DNA of 64,000 nucleotides. Origin: an uncultured Caryophanales bacterium (lineage in GTDB: Bacteria; Bacillota_I; Bacilli_A; RFN20; CAG-288). A program made the translations under genes and the position numbers. This document shows positions 8,846 to 18,663 of this stretch, one piece after another (positions within the stretch are counted from its first letter, which is position 1; the number at the start of each line of letters is the position of its first letter). The stretch spans positions 47,628 to 111,627 of the forward strand of contig CAJMBK010000005.1 of NCBI GenBank assembly GCA_905211645.1, given 5' to 3'. The notes beneath the pieces were generated by a model, which saw only the letters and a program-made list of their open reading frames with translations, did not search any database and was not told where the DNA came from.

Positions 8846-10813
8846 ATGGCAGAAAAGAAAACATCCGACACTACAAATAATTCACATTATAGTGCGTCAG
8901 ATTTAAAAGTTTTAAAAGGTCTTGAACCAGTTAGAGTTAGACCTGGCATGTACATCGGCTCAACTGATACAGTCGGTTTGCATCACTTGATTTGGGAAAT
9001 TGTCGACAACTCAGTTGACGAAGCAAATGAAGGTTACGGCAAAAAGATTTCCGTTACCATTCACGAAGATAATTCAATCACAGTCGAAGACGAAGGTAGA
9101 GGTGTTCCTTGCGAATACAACGCTGCTGAGAAGATGACCGGTTTTGATATCGTCTACAACACCCTTCATGGCGGTGGTAAATTCGATGAATCAAACTACA
9201 AGAGTGCTGGTGGTCTTCACGGTGTTGGTGGCGCAGTTGTTAACGCCTTATCCGATTACATGGAGATTCATTCCTACCGTGATGGAAAAGATAATTTCAT
9301 CCGCTACGAAAATGGTGGTAGAAAGAATTCCGGTATTAAGGATAAAGGTGCTACCGATAAACGTGGTACAAAAGTCACTTTTAAACCTAGTCGTTCCATT
9401 TTTGATAATGTCATTTTTGACTACGACAAGATCAAAGAACACTTAAATGACTCCGCTTGTTTAACAAAGGGTGTCACTTTTGAACTTGTTGATGAAAGAA
9501 GTCAACGTTCTGAGAAATTCTTGTACAAAGGTGGTATCAAAGAGTACTTTGTCAATAAAATCGGCTTAAAAGAAACTCTTTGTGAACCTATTTATATAAA
9601 TAAGACTTCTCCAGAAGGAATCATGGTCGAAATTATCTACACCTTCATCAAAGATTATTATTCTGAAGATATTATTTCATTCGCAAATGGTGTTAAAACT
9701 GTTGATGGTGGTCACCATGTTTCCGGTTTTAAGAAAGCATTGACTAATTCCTACAACGATTACGCAATCAAACATAAACGTATCAAAGATACTCAAAAGC
9801 TTGAAGGTGATGATATTAGAGAAGGTATCTCTGCAATTATTTCTGTCAGAGTTCCTGAGTCAATCATCCAATTCGAAGGTCAAACTAAGTCAAAATTAGG
9901 TACTAAACAAGCTTTACCTGCAGTCGATACTATCGTTGAAGACTTCTTAAATTACTACTTGGAAGAACATTCTTCCGAAACTGAAGTCGTCGTTAGAAAG
10001 AGTATCGATGCGATGAACTTAAAGAAGAAATCCAAAGAGTTCAAGGATAGTGAAAGAAGCAAAGTTAAAAACTCTTCACCAATCCAACTTTCTGGTAAGT
10101 TATGTCAATGTTCATCAAAGAACTACAAAAATAACGAACTTTTCATCGTCGAAGGTGACTCCGCTGGTGGTACTGCTAAAAAGAGCCGTGACCCAATCTA
10201 CCAAGCAATTTTGCCTTTAAGAGGTAAGCCAAAAAACGTTGCTGAAACTACTAACAGTGATGATATCTTTGAAAATAAAGAATTAGCAACCATGATTTAT
10301 ACAATTGGTGCTGGTTCTGACAAAGATTTCAACATCAAGAATATTCACTACGATAAGATTATCATCATGACTGACGCTGACGATGATGGTGCACATATTC
10401 AAAACTTACTTTTAGCATTCTTCTATCAACATTTACGTCCACTTGTTGAAACAGGTCACGTTTACATTGCTGTTTCACCTCTTTATCGTGTCTACAAAGG
10501 TGATAAAGAAATTTTCTGTTGGACAGAGGAAGAAAGAATCAATGCATGCAAGAAGATTCCAGGTTATAAGATTACCCGTTATAAAGGTTTGGGTGAAATG
10601 TCACCTAAGCAGTTAAAGGTTACAACCATGGATCGTGCAACAAGAAAACTTATCAAGATCACCTGCAATGATGAGGATGAATGTTCAGATAAGATCAAAC
10701 TCTTCTTAGGTCGTGATTCCGACAGAAGAAAGATATGGATTACAAATAACATTGACTTCTCATTGAAGGAAATCAAGTACAAGGAGGTAGATTCCGATGG
10801 CATCCAGGAGTAA
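8846..10813 (+). CDS. parE: DNA topoisomerase IV subunit B (GyrB/ParE family)
   Basis: ATPase subunit of a type IIA topoisomerase, 655 residues. The start is the ATG at 8846 preceded by GGAGGT at 6 bp; an in-frame TTG upstream is not used. The GHKL ATPase domain has the Mg ligand N55 (DNSVDEA), D82 (EDEGRGVP) and GGLHGVGG. The TOPRIM domain has the catalytic Glu in VEGDSAGG and a metal triad DADDDG near 510, where the usual sequence is DADVDG. The partner downstream is ParC-like, which favours ParE over GyrB. Its 3' end overlaps parC by 17 bases, implying translational coupling. Confidence 0.92.
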   Translation: MAEKKTSDTTNNSHYSASDLKVLKGLEPVRVRPGMYIGSTDTVGLHHLIWEIVDNSVDEANEGYGKKISVTIHEDNSITVEDEGRGVPCEYNAAEKMTGFDIVYNTLHGGGKFDESNYKSAGGLHGVGGAVVNALSDYMEIHSYRDGKDNFIRYENGGRKNSGIKDKGATDKRGTKVTFKPSRSIFDNVIFDYDKIKEHLNDSACLTKGVTFELVDERSQRSEKFLYKGGIKEYFVNKIGLKETLCEPIYINKTSPEGIMVEIIYTFIKDYYSEDIISFANGVKTVDGGHHVSGFKKALTNSYNDYAIKHKRIKDTQKLEGDDIREGISAIISVRVPESIIQFEGQTKSKLGTKQALPAVDTIVEDFLNYYLEEHSSETEVVVRKSIDAMNLKKKSKEFKDSERSKVKNSSPIQLSGKLCQCSSKNYKNNELFIVEGDSAGGTAKKSRDPIYQAILPLRGKPKNVAETTNSDDIFENKELATMIYTIGAGSDKDFNIKNIHYDKIIIMTDADDDGAHIQNLLLAFFYQHLRPLVETGHVYIAVSPLYRVYKGDKEIFCWTEEERINACKKIPGYKITRYKGLGEMSPKQLKVTTMDRATRKLIKITCNDEDECSDKIKLFLGRDSDRRKIWITNNIDFSLKEIKYKEVDSDGIQE

Positions 10814-13388
10814 AAAAATCGAACAGATCATCGAAGATATCGTCGACCAAGACATGGCTAACTCTTTGAGTGAATCTTTCAATAGATACGCTAAAGCTGT
10901 CATGTCCGATCGTGCTATTCCAGATGTCAGAGATGGTTTAAAACCAGTTCAAAGAAGAATCATCTACGCAATGTACAAATCCCACTTCACCTTCGATCAC
11001 GATACAGTTAAATCTGCTACAATCGTCGGTGATGTTATCGGTCATTACCACCCACATGGTGATACATCTGTTTACGATGCAATGGTTAGACTTTCCCAAG
11101 AATGGAAAGCTAATGTACCTTTAGTTTTCTTCCAAGGTAACAATGGTTCCATCGATAACGACCCAGCTGCTGCTTACCGTTACACCGAAGCAAAACTTGC
11201 AAAAATTACCGATTTCATGGTTCAAGATATCGATAAAAATACCGTCGATATGTGTTACACATTCGATGATTCTCACTATGAACCTACTGTTTTACCTTGC
11301 CGTTTCCCTAATTTGTTGGTCAATGGTACTTCAGGTATCGGTATCGGTTTCTCAACCAATATTCCTACACACAATTTAAATGAAATTATCAATGCTTGCA
11401 TCTATCGTTTGGAGCATAAGAGATTATCAGTTGACCAACTCTTTGAATTTGTCAAAGGTCCAGATTTCCCTACTGGTGGTTTAATTGATGATGTAGAAGC
11501 AATTCATACTCTTTACAGAACCGGTCAAGCAAATTTCTACATCTATTCAAAAGCAGTAATTGAAAAAGATATCAATTCAATTGTTATCACCGAAATTCCT
11601 TACGGTATTGCTAAGAACCAATTCGTCCATGACTTGGATGAAAAACGTATCAAGGATCATATCGATAATATCGAAGAAATACGTGATGAATCAACCGAAG
11701 AAATTAGAATTGTTATTGAAGTTAAAGAGAATGCTTCACCTGAAGCAGTTTTAAATTACTTGCAAGCAAAAGGTCTTTTAAGAGAAACCTATGCTGCAAA
11801 TATGCTTGCTCTTGATAAAGGTCACCCTAAGACCATGAACCTTTTGGAAATTATTGATGCTTATCTTGAACACCAAAAGGAAGTTATCAGACGTAGAAGT
11901 GAATTTATCTTGAATAAAGATAATATCAGAATCAATATCATCAACGGTTTGATCAGAGCAAGAAGTATCATCGATGAAATCATTCAACTTGCAAAAGCTT
12001 GTGAATCTAAAGCAGATTTCAAGAATAAACTCATTGAAAGATATGGTTTCAACGAACCTCAAGCTGAAGCAATCGCTGTTTTACAACTTTATAAATTATC
12101 AAAGACAGACGTCATGGAACTTGAAAATGAACGTTCCGCTCTTGTCGATGATATCGATTATTTAAATGCAATTTTAAATGACCAATCCAAGTTGGAAAAG
12201 GTGATTATTAAGGATTTGAAAGAGATTAATAAGCAGTTCCAACATGATAGAAAAACCCAGATTTTGGATGAGAAGATCAAAGTTGAACAAGTTGATACAA
12301 CTCAACTTATCCTCAAAGAAGACTGCTATGTTGTTTTAACTCATGATGGTTACATCAAGAGAACCTCACTTATCTCTTATCAAAAATCTATAAATGATAA
12401 CTTAGTTGATTCATTACCTAAATTGAAACAAGGTGATAAGTTGCAACTTGCAATTAAGACAAACACCCATAATGGTGTTATTGCCTTCACATCTTTGGGT
12501 AATTACATCTATGTTCCTGTTTTTGCAATTCCAGAGAATAAGTGGAAAGAAGAAGGGACACATTTGAATCACATCATCAATCTCGATAGCAAAGAAAAGA
12601 TTGTCAAAGCATATGATATTTCAACCTTTAAACAAGGCTTACATGTCATCACTTTGACTGCAAATAACAAGATTAAACGTTCACTTTTATCCGATTACGA
12701 GACTAATAAGATCACAACAAGACCTATTAGAAATATCTCATTAAGTGGTGATGATGTTGTTGTGGCAGTGTCCATCACTTCCGGTGACACAGATTTGTTC
12801 ATCATCAGCGAAAGTGGTGTTGGTTCCATCTTCAACGAAAATGATATTCCATGCACCGGTGTTAGAACTTCAGGTGTTAAAGCCGTCAACTTTGGTAAAA
12901 ATATCAGTAAACTCGTTGATTTTGTCGCTTTGGACAAGAATGACAACCCATATTTATTGTTACTTACTGACCAACGCTGTGCTAGAGTCTTCAAGAAGGA
13001 AGAATTGATGACTGAAAAGACAGATAGATGTGGCTCTCAATGTAAATTTGTTAAGATTGGTTCATCTAACAAGATGAATGTTTGCTCATTCTCTAAGATT
13101 TACAAGAAATCACAAATCTTAATCTGCACCAGTGTTTCAAACGAAGAACTCGATTTATCTAGTTTAAATAACGCTTCTATCAATTCATTCTTGAAAGAAA
13201 ATATTTTAGATTCAGATAAATCTAAAGTTGTTATCGGTATCCATGATTTTTCATCAACAATTGACGAAAAATCCTACGTCGTTCATATCGCAAATGAAAA
13301 AGTAGAAAAGGATGAAACTAAAGAAGCTGAAAAGGCAGAACAACTTTCCATCTTCTTTGATAAGATTGATGATATTATCGGTAAATAG
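10797..13388 (+). CDS. parC: DNA topoisomerase IV subunit A
   Basis: DNA-cleaving subunit, 863 residues. The catalytic tyrosine is Y129 in AAYRYTEAKL with the preceding Arg. ParC rather than GyrA is favoured by GNNGSID (GyrA usually has GNFGS) and FDDSHYEPTVLP. The quinolone-resistance region reads HPHGDTSVYD, with Thr90 where many ParC proteins carry Ser. The C-terminal beta-pinwheel (from about 500) lacks a recognisable GyrA box. AAGGAGGT precedes the ATG inside the parE end. Confidence 0.93.
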   Translation: MASRSKKIEQIIEDIVDQDMANSLSESFNRYAKAVMSDRAIPDVRDGLKPVQRRIIYAMYKSHFTFDHDTVKSATIVGDVIGHYHPHGDTSVYDAMVRLSQEWKANVPLVFFQGNNGSIDNDPAAAYRYTEAKLAKITDFMVQDIDKNTVDMCYTFDDSHYEPTVLPCRFPNLLVNGTSGIGIGFSTNIPTHNLNEIINACIYRLEHKRLSVDQLFEFVKGPDFPTGGLIDDVEAIHTLYRTGQANFYIYSKAVIEKDINSIVITEIPYGIAKNQFVHDLDEKRIKDHIDNIEEIRDESTEEIRIVIEVKENASPEAVLNYLQAKGLLRETYAANMLALDKGHPKTMNLLEIIDAYLEHQKEVIRRRSEFILNKDNIRINIINGLIRARSIIDEIIQLAKACESKADFKNKLIERYGFNEPQAEAIAVLQLYKLSKTDVMELENERSALVDDIDYLNAILNDQSKLEKVIIKDLKEINKQFQHDRKTQILDEKIKVEQVDTTQLILKEDCYVVLTHDGYIKRTSLISYQKSINDNLVDSLPKLKQGDKLQLAIKTNTHNGVIAFTSLGNYIYVPVFAIPENKWKEEGTHLNHIINLDSKEKIVKAYDISTFKQGLHVITLTANNKIKRSLLSDYETNKITTRPIRNISLSGDDVVVAVSITSGDTDLFIISESGVGSIFNENDIPCTGVRTSGVKAVNFGKNISKLVDFVALDKNDNPYLLLLTDQRCARVFKKEELMTEKTDRCGSQCKFVKIGSSNKMNVCSFSKIYKKSQILICTSVSNEELDLSSLNNASINSFLKENILDSDKSKVVIGIHDFSSTIDEKSYVVHIANEKVEKDETKEAEKAEQLSIFFDKIDDIIGK

Positions 13389-13454
13389 TGCCTATATTTA
13401 ATATTATTAACCTAATATTTATCCTTAAAATATATAATAGTAACAAGGAGATAT

Positions 13455-13982
13455 ATGAAAAAAGACAAAGTAAACTACAACGCCTCAAGTATCTTCGATA
13501 TCGATATAAATTTCTTTGTTTCTTTGAAAATTAAAGCCGTTATTTGTGATTTGGATAACACTCTTGATAGATTTGATGTCTTACGTCCAAATTCTAGAGT
13601 TATCGAATTAAAAGATAACCTTGAAAAGAATGGAATTGAACTTATGATTGTTTCAAACAATCATGGTCCAAGAGTTAAATCTTATTCCATGGTTCTCGGT
13701 GTTAAATATTTAGCAAATGCTAGAAAACCATTCACAAAACGTTTCAAGAAATTTCTTACCGATCAAAAATTATCAATTGATGATGTTGTTTTTGTCGGTG
13801 ATCAACTCCTTACTGATGCTAAACTTGCTCGTAAGTGCAATGTTAAATTCATCCTTACTGAACCAGTTTACAAAAAGGAGCAATGGACAACTTACTTCAA
13901 TCGTTTGATTGATCGTCCATTAAGAAAAATGTATCGAAAACAAAATCGTCTTGGTCATAGATGCCCATTAAATACTAAGTGA
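13455..13982 (+). CDS. yqeG: YqeG-family HAD phosphatase (subfamily IIIA)
   Basis: 175 residues. HAD motif I is CDLDNTLD (D32, D34), motif II Ser/Asn is in MIVSNNHG and motif IV is VGDQLLTD (D116, D121). Members of this family resemble mitochondrial phosphatidylglycerophosphate phosphatase, but the bacterial substrate is not established. AAGGAG precedes the ATG. The TGA stop is followed at once by the yqeH ribosome binding site, evidence that TGA is a real stop here. First gene of the conserved yqeG-yqeH-nadD-yqeK-rsfS cluster. Confidence 0.93.
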   Translation: MKKDKVNYNASSIFDIDINFFVSLKIKAVICDLDNTLDRFDVLRPNSRVIELKDNLEKNGIELMIVSNNHGPRVKSYSMVLGVKYLANARKPFTKRFKKFLTDQKLSIDDVVFVGDQLLTDAKLARKCNVKFILTEPVYKKEQWTTYFNRLIDRPLRKMYRKQNRLGHRCPLNTK

Positions 13983-13999
13983 GCAAGGAGGAATAAATT

Positions 14000-15196
14000 A
14001 TGTTTGATGTCCCAAAGAAAAAACAAACTCGTGGTGTTACTGCAGAGATTAGAATCACAAGATGTTACGGTTGCGGTGCTATCTTACAATCAGATAAACC
14101 TTTCCAGCCTGGTTACATCAAGAAAGAAAAATTAGAATCTCAAGATTCCGATTTACTCTGCGAGAGATGCTACAGATTAAGACACTATGGTGAAGTTAAA
14201 GAATCTGCACCAGCTTTCAACACAGACTACATTACCATTTTAGAACAAGCAAATCAAAATGGTTCCTTGGTTGTCTACGTTTTAGATAGCGTTTTTATCG
14301 AGTCTGGTTTCATCGATGATTTATTCCCATACCTCAAGAATTGCTTAGTAGTTTTAAATAAGAAGGACATCTTACCTACAGATTTTCCAGAGCAAAAACT
14401 TATCTCTAAAGTTAGAGAAAGACTTGAAGCAGCTAATGTCCATCCATTGAATATCTTGATGATTTCCACACAAAAGAATATCAATATGGATGAACTTATG
14501 AAAGAAATCAACGAATACAGAAAAGGTAACGACGTCTTCTTCGTCGGTGTCAATAACGTTGGTAAATCCACAATCGTTAATAAGATCTTAAAGAACTACA
14601 AGAATAACACCTCCAAGATGATTACCACAAGTAAATATCCTGGAACAACTTTGGGTGTTATTTCCATCCCACTTGATGAAGATAGCTACATGTTCGACAC
14701 TCCTGGTATCTACAATGAAAGTTCATTGACAAACCAAGTCGAAAAATCCTGCCTTAAATACATTCTTCCTAGAGAGCAAATTAAGACTAGATCCTATCAA
14801 CTTGATGAGGGTCGTAGTTTAATTTTCGGTGGTATCGTCAGATTTGACTTTGTTGAAAAACAAGAAGATGACAAAAAGAAATCCGGTTTCTCCGTTTTTG
14901 TCAGCAACGACGTTGATATCACAAATACCAAATTGGATAAGAACAAAGCAGATAACACATTCAAATCAATTGTTTTAGAAAACAAATTGAAACCAGTAAG
15001 TGAAAGTATCAAAGATATTAAAGATTTGAAGAGACATGAATTTGTCTTACCTCTCACTGCTGGAGAAAATGAAAACAGCAAGATCACTGTTGTCGGTTTC
15101 TGCACAATCTATGTTAAACCTAAAGGTCAAAAGATTGCCTTATGGGTTCCAAAGAATGTCAAGGTTCTTGTCGATTTGACAAATTATCGTTCATAA
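14000..15196 (+). CDS. yqeH: Ribosome biogenesis GTPase YqeH
   Basis: Circularly permuted GTPase needed for 30S subunit assembly in Bacillus. 398 residues. A treble-clef zinc finger at the N-terminus uses C22/C25 (CYGCG) and C54/C57 (CERCY). The G motifs follow in permuted order: G4 NKKD near 120, then G1 GVNNVGKST near 181 and G3 DTPG near 234. A C-terminal RNA-binding region follows. AAGGAGG precedes the ATG. Confidence 0.96.
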   Translation: MFDVPKKKQTRGVTAEIRITRCYGCGAILQSDKPFQPGYIKKEKLESQDSDLLCERCYRLRHYGEVKESAPAFNTDYITILEQANQNGSLVVYVLDSVFIESGFIDDLFPYLKNCLVVLNKKDILPTDFPEQKLISKVRERLEAANVHPLNILMISTQKNINMDELMKEINEYRKGNDVFFVGVNNVGKSTIVNKILKNYKNNTSKMITTSKYPGTTLGVISIPLDEDSYMFDTPGIYNESSLTNQVEKSCLKYILPREQIKTRSYQLDEGRSLIFGGIVRFDFVEKQEDDKKKSGFSVFVSNDVDITNTKLDKNKADNTFKSIVLENKLKPVSESIKDIKDLKRHEFVLPLTAGENENSKITVVGFCTIYVKPKGQKIALWVPKNVKVLVDLTNYRS

Positions 15197-15197
15197 A

Positions 15198-16295
15198 ATG
15201 AAGAGTATAATTTTATTTGGTGGTTCATTCGATCCAATACATAACGGGCATTTAGCAATAGCCCGTTTTGCATTGAACCATCTTGATGGTGAAAAAGTTA
15301 TCTATATTCCTGCTAAGAATCCTAGATGGAAGCAAGCAAGTGATATCAAACACCGTCTTGAAATGCTTCAAATAGCCTTAAAAGATGAACCAAATTGCGA
15401 AATTTCAACTTTTGAAATGGATCAAAATTCTCCTGTATCATATTCAGTAATCACTGCTGAATATTTCAGAAAGATTTATCCAAATAGAAAGCTTTATTTT
15501 ATTATCGGTTATGATCAATTAGACCAACTTGATGATTGGCATGAAATCGAACATATGTCGAATTTAGTTCAAATTGTTGCTTTCGCTAGAAGAGGCTACC
15601 CTAAAAATCACGAAGCAATCAAGAAATATCATGTTCAAGTTATCGAAAATATTAAAATGCCAGTCAGTTCTACAAAGATCAGAACCCTTCAATCTTTAGA
15701 CACTAAAAAAGAAGTTATCGACTACATAGTCGATCATGATTTATATTTCTGCAAAACTGTTAAAGCTTATCTTTCCGAAGATAGATATATGCATTCAATC
15801 AGTGTTGCAAGAACTGCCTATGATATTGCTAAAGCAAACAATATCGAACCTAGTGTTGCTTATATTGCTGGATTATTGCACGATATTGCAAAGAATATGT
15901 CTAAGCAAGAATTGCATCACTACATGGATGAACTCTTCCCAGAATATGCTTCATACCCAGAATTTACATTCCACCAATGGGTTGGAAGTTATATCACTGA
16001 AGAATTCTTCTCCATCACTAACCAAAATATCTTAGATGCTATCTGTTATCACACAACAGGTAGAAAAATTATGTCAACCTACGATAAAATTATATACGCA
16101 AGTGATAAAATTGAACCTCTAAGAGGTTATAATTCTGATTTCTTAATCGAAGCTTGCAAAGAAAATTTAGAAAAAGGTTGGCTCTTAGTATTAAAAGAAA
16201 ATGAAAAATTCTTTGAAGAGAAGCATATCAAATACAAAGATATTCCTCTTTCCAAAGAAATGTACGAAAATTATTTATTGGAGATTTCAAAATGA
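15198..16295 (+). CDS. nadD: Fused NadD nicotinate-nucleotide adenylyltransferase and YqeK HD hydrolase
   Basis: 365 residues, two enzymes in one chain. Residues 1-185 are NadD: GGSFDPIHNGH, the nucleotidyltransferase HxGH-type motif, and the C-terminal SSTKIR. Residues about 190-365 are the YqeK HD domain (RYMHSISVA, LLHDIAKN, CYHTTGR), a family that hydrolyses diadenosine tetraphosphate. In Bacillus these are adjacent separate genes (nadD, yqeK). There is no strong ribosome binding site; the ATG is one base after the yqeH stop. The TGA stop overlaps the rsfS start as ATGA. Confidence 0.95.
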   Translation: MKSIILFGGSFDPIHNGHLAIARFALNHLDGEKVIYIPAKNPRWKQASDIKHRLEMLQIALKDEPNCEISTFEMDQNSPVSYSVITAEYFRKIYPNRKLYFIIGYDQLDQLDDWHEIEHMSNLVQIVAFARRGYPKNHEAIKKYHVQVIENIKMPVSSTKIRTLQSLDTKKEVIDYIVDHDLYFCKTVKAYLSEDRYMHSISVARTAYDIAKANNIEPSVAYIAGLLHDIAKNMSKQELHHYMDELFPEYASYPEFTFHQWVGSYITEEFFSITNQNILDAICYHTTGRKIMSTYDKIIYASDKIEPLRGYNSDFLIEACKENLEKGWLLVLKENEKFFEEKHIKYKDIPLSKEMYENYLLEISK

Positions 16296-16708
16296 TCAGA
16301 TGTGAAAATAAAGGTAAAATCCGTTCTAAAATTGCTCTAAACATCGCAAAAGACTTGTCCTATCACAAAGCAGACGATGTCGTTGTTTACGATGTTAAAA
16401 ATAAAACACCTTTTTACTCTTACCTTATTATTTGCTCCGCTGACAACGTTAGAAAAGTTAATGCTTTAAAAGAAAGTGCTGTTGATTCACTCTATCTTTA
16501 TCACAAAGATGTTAAAAACGTTGAAGGTAAACATGGAAACAACTGGATTGTTGTCGACGGTAGAGATATCGTCATCCATATTATTGAAGCTAAGGAAAGA
16601 GAAAAACTTAGAATTGATGAATTATACAATGACTGTGCTTGTTTACTTGTCAATGACGAAACAGTCGTTCCTGAAGTTGTTAGAAAATTGAAAAGTATTG
16701 AAGACTAA
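16292..16708 (+). CDS. rsfS: Ribosomal silencing factor RsfS (Iojap/YbeB)
   Basis: 138 residues. The family binds ribosomal protein L14 and blocks subunit joining when nutrients are low. The typical run is present: VVYDVKNKTPFYSYLIICSA, then the EGKHGNNWIVVDG turn and the EKLRIDELYND tail region. The N-terminus is slightly longer than in many homologues. ATGA overlap with nadD-yqeK indicates translational coupling. Confidence 0.94.
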   Translation: MIRCENKGKIRSKIALNIAKDLSYHKADDVVVYDVKNKTPFYSYLIICSADNVRKVNALKESAVDSLYLYHKDVKNVEGKHGNNWIVVDGRDIVIHIIEAKEREKLRIDELYNDCACLLVNDETVVPEVVRKLKSIED

Positions 16709-16724
16709 TTAAAAGGAGGAAAAT

Positions 16725-17435
16725 ATGTCTTATTATTTATTGATTGCACCTACAGTTGAAGAATTTACCGTTTTAAAATCAACTTTAGTTTCTGCAAGTG
16801 AAAAGGAATATGCAGGTATTAAAGGTTTGGAATTTACTACACCTAAAGGTAATGTTTTTGCTATACATGGTAAAGTTGGTAAGGTTAATACTGCATTTGA
16901 TATAGGACGTATTTCCGCTGTCTTAGATTTATCTGGTATCATCAATATCGGCTGTGCAGGTTCTTTGAGTGATTCTCTTAGAAAGCTTGATGTAGTCGTT
17001 GCAACAAAAGTTGCTTGCTACGATAACGATTTAACAGCATTCGGTTTACCATACGGTCAAATGGATGATGAACCTTTATATTATGAATGTGATTTAGACA
17101 CAATCAATATGATCAAAGAAAATGAAACTAATTTTGATATCAAGACAGGTTTAATCATATCTGCAGACAGATTTGCAACTAAGAATAATATTGGTAAAGA
17201 AATCTTAGAAAAGTTTGATAATCCAATCGCATGCGATATGGAATCATCTGCAGTTGCTCAATGTGCACACAACATGGGTATTCCTTTCTACATCATTCGT
17301 TGCATTTCAGACGAAATCAATGAAACTAAAGAAAATAAAGATTCCTACGAAGAATTTGCAACAGTTAGTGCTAGATTATCTGTTAGAACTGCATTGCATT
17401 TCTTAAACTTCGATCCTGATTCAGTTAATAATTAA
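16725..17435 (+). CDS. mtnN: 5'-methylthioadenosine/S-adenosylhomocysteine nucleosidase
   Basis: Cleaves adenine from MTA and SAH, feeding methionine salvage and removing methylation by-products. 236 residues. Substrate and ribose contacts are in NIGCAGSLSD and ACDMESSAVAQ (the Glu that contacts ribose), and the catalytic Asp is in RCISDEIN. AAAAGGAGG precedes the ATG. Last gene before the terminator at 17464. Confidence 0.95.
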   Translation: MSYYLLIAPTVEEFTVLKSTLVSASEKEYAGIKGLEFTTPKGNVFAIHGKVGKVNTAFDIGRISAVLDLSGIINIGCAGSLSDSLRKLDVVVATKVACYDNDLTAFGLPYGQMDDEPLYYECDLDTINMIKENETNFDIKTGLIISADRFATKNNIGKEILEKFDNPIACDMESSAVAQCAHNMGIPFYIIRCISDEINETKENKDSYEEFATVSARLSVRTALHFLNFDPDSVNN

Positions 17436-17463
17436 TAAAGACTTAATAAAACTTCACAAAAAA

Positions 17464-17510
17464 TACCATATATGGAGATCATACCGTTTCTCTCATATAT
17501 GGTAATTTTT
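17464..17510. terminator. Bidirectional terminator between mtnN and the flavoprotein gene
   Basis: Stem TACCATATATG / CATATATGGTA extended by AGA/TCT through a small bulge, with a T5 run on the + side and an A6 run (U-tract for the - strand) on the left. The flavoprotein stop codon lies at its right edge. Confidence 0.85.
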
Positions 17511-18663
17511 AATATATTATGGCACCAGCAGCGAGATAACCTTCTATCATGGAGAGACCTATGTTGTAGCCTCCGCATGGAACAGTTATATCGAGCATTT
17601 CCCCAACCATAAATATTTGATTATGCTTTTTTAGTTTCATTATAGGTAAGCATAATTCAGAAAGAGCGACTCCTCCTTTCGAGACTTGACTGTATTTAAA
17701 GTCATATAAAGAATCGATTTTAAAAGTCAGATCTCTATAGACGTCCAATTTGTCTCTTCTTCTACCCCCATATTGATAATCCTCCAATAACTCCTTGTGA
17801 TAATGTTTAATAAGCAACACCAATTTAGTTGGTAAGTTTCTTTCAATTTCTTGGACGTCACTAGAATTAAGAGAAACGTTATGGTGCTGTAAAACTTGAA
17901 TATGCAATTCGTACTTATCCAAGTTTTGCGGATTTAAATAAGTGGTTAAATTATAGATGCAGACACCACTTATACCATCATCTTTAATTAAGACTTCACC
18001 ATCTTCTTGATAGATGGTTTTACCATTTAAAGTAAGAACAATTCGAGCAAAGAATCTCAATCCTGAATATTTTTTGAAGTAATTGACCTTCAATTTTATT
18101 GGACAGATGCATGGAGTGAAATTTGTGTATTTCACGTTCAAATCTTTAAATAAATTGTAGTCAAATTTAGGATAATTGTAGCTCATACCGCCAAGAGCTA
18201 AAATTAGATTATCATATGTAAATCTATTTGTCTCACCATATAATAATTTTTTATCAGAATCTATTTTTTTAATGGTATCTTTGACTAATTTAAAGTTCTT
18301 TTTTTCGAATAATTTCTCTTTTATTGCTAACTGAATATTTTCAGCTCGATTGGAGTATGGATACAATCTTCCATCCTCTTCCTCGAATAATTTAATCTTA
18401 GTTGTTTTTAAAAAGAAATCTAAAAATTCTTTTGAATTTTCTATAGTAGCAATCTTTTTTGCATCGTCAAAGATTGGATCATTTAATCCAGTTAAAAAGT
18501 TAGAATTAAAGAAGTTACATCTTCCATTTCCGGATACTAAAATTCTCTTACCAACATCATCGTATCTTTCGATAAGAGTGACATTGATATCTTTACAAGT
18601 TACTAAGCGTAAGCAGGCACTTAAACCTGCAACGCCTCCACCAACTACAACTACGTTTTTCAC
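17509..18663 (-). CDS. HI0933/BaiN-like FAD-dependent oxidoreductase
   Basis: 384 residues. N-terminal dinucleotide-binding motif GGGVAGLSA near residue 8, the family motif GKRILVSGNGRCNFFN near 38-53, and a C-terminal FAD contact region (GEMLDITVPCGGYNIG). The HI0933 family contains many proteins with unproven substrates; BaiN, a bile-acid enzyme candidate, is one. The start is GTG at 18663, with GAGGAAG upstream, overlapping the lipoprotein stop by one base. Confidence 0.9.
   Translation of the reverse strand: MKNVVVVGGGVAGLSACLRLVTCKDINVTLIERYDDVGKRILVSGNGRCNFFNSNFLTGLNDPIFDDAKKIATIENSKEFLDFFLKTTKIKLFEEEDGRLYPYSNRAENIQLAIKEKLFEKKNFKLVKDTIKKIDSDKKLLYGETNRFTYDNLILALGGMSYNYPKFDYNLFKDLNVKYTNFTPCICPIKLKVNYFKKYSGLRFFARIVLTLNGKTIYQEDGEVLIKDDGISGVCIYNLTTYLNPQNLDKYELHIQVLQHHNVSLNSSDVQEIERNLPTKLVLLIKHYHKELLEDYQYGGRRRDKLDVYRDLTFKIDSLYDFKYSQVSKGGVALSELCLPIMKLKKHNQIFMVGEMLDITVPCGGYNIGLSMIEGYLAAGAIIY

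Noticed and set aside
9248..9442. Small antisense reading frames inside parE and many other genes
   Set aside because: They follow the codon pattern of the opposite-strand gene, lack ribosome binding sites and have no recognisable protein features.
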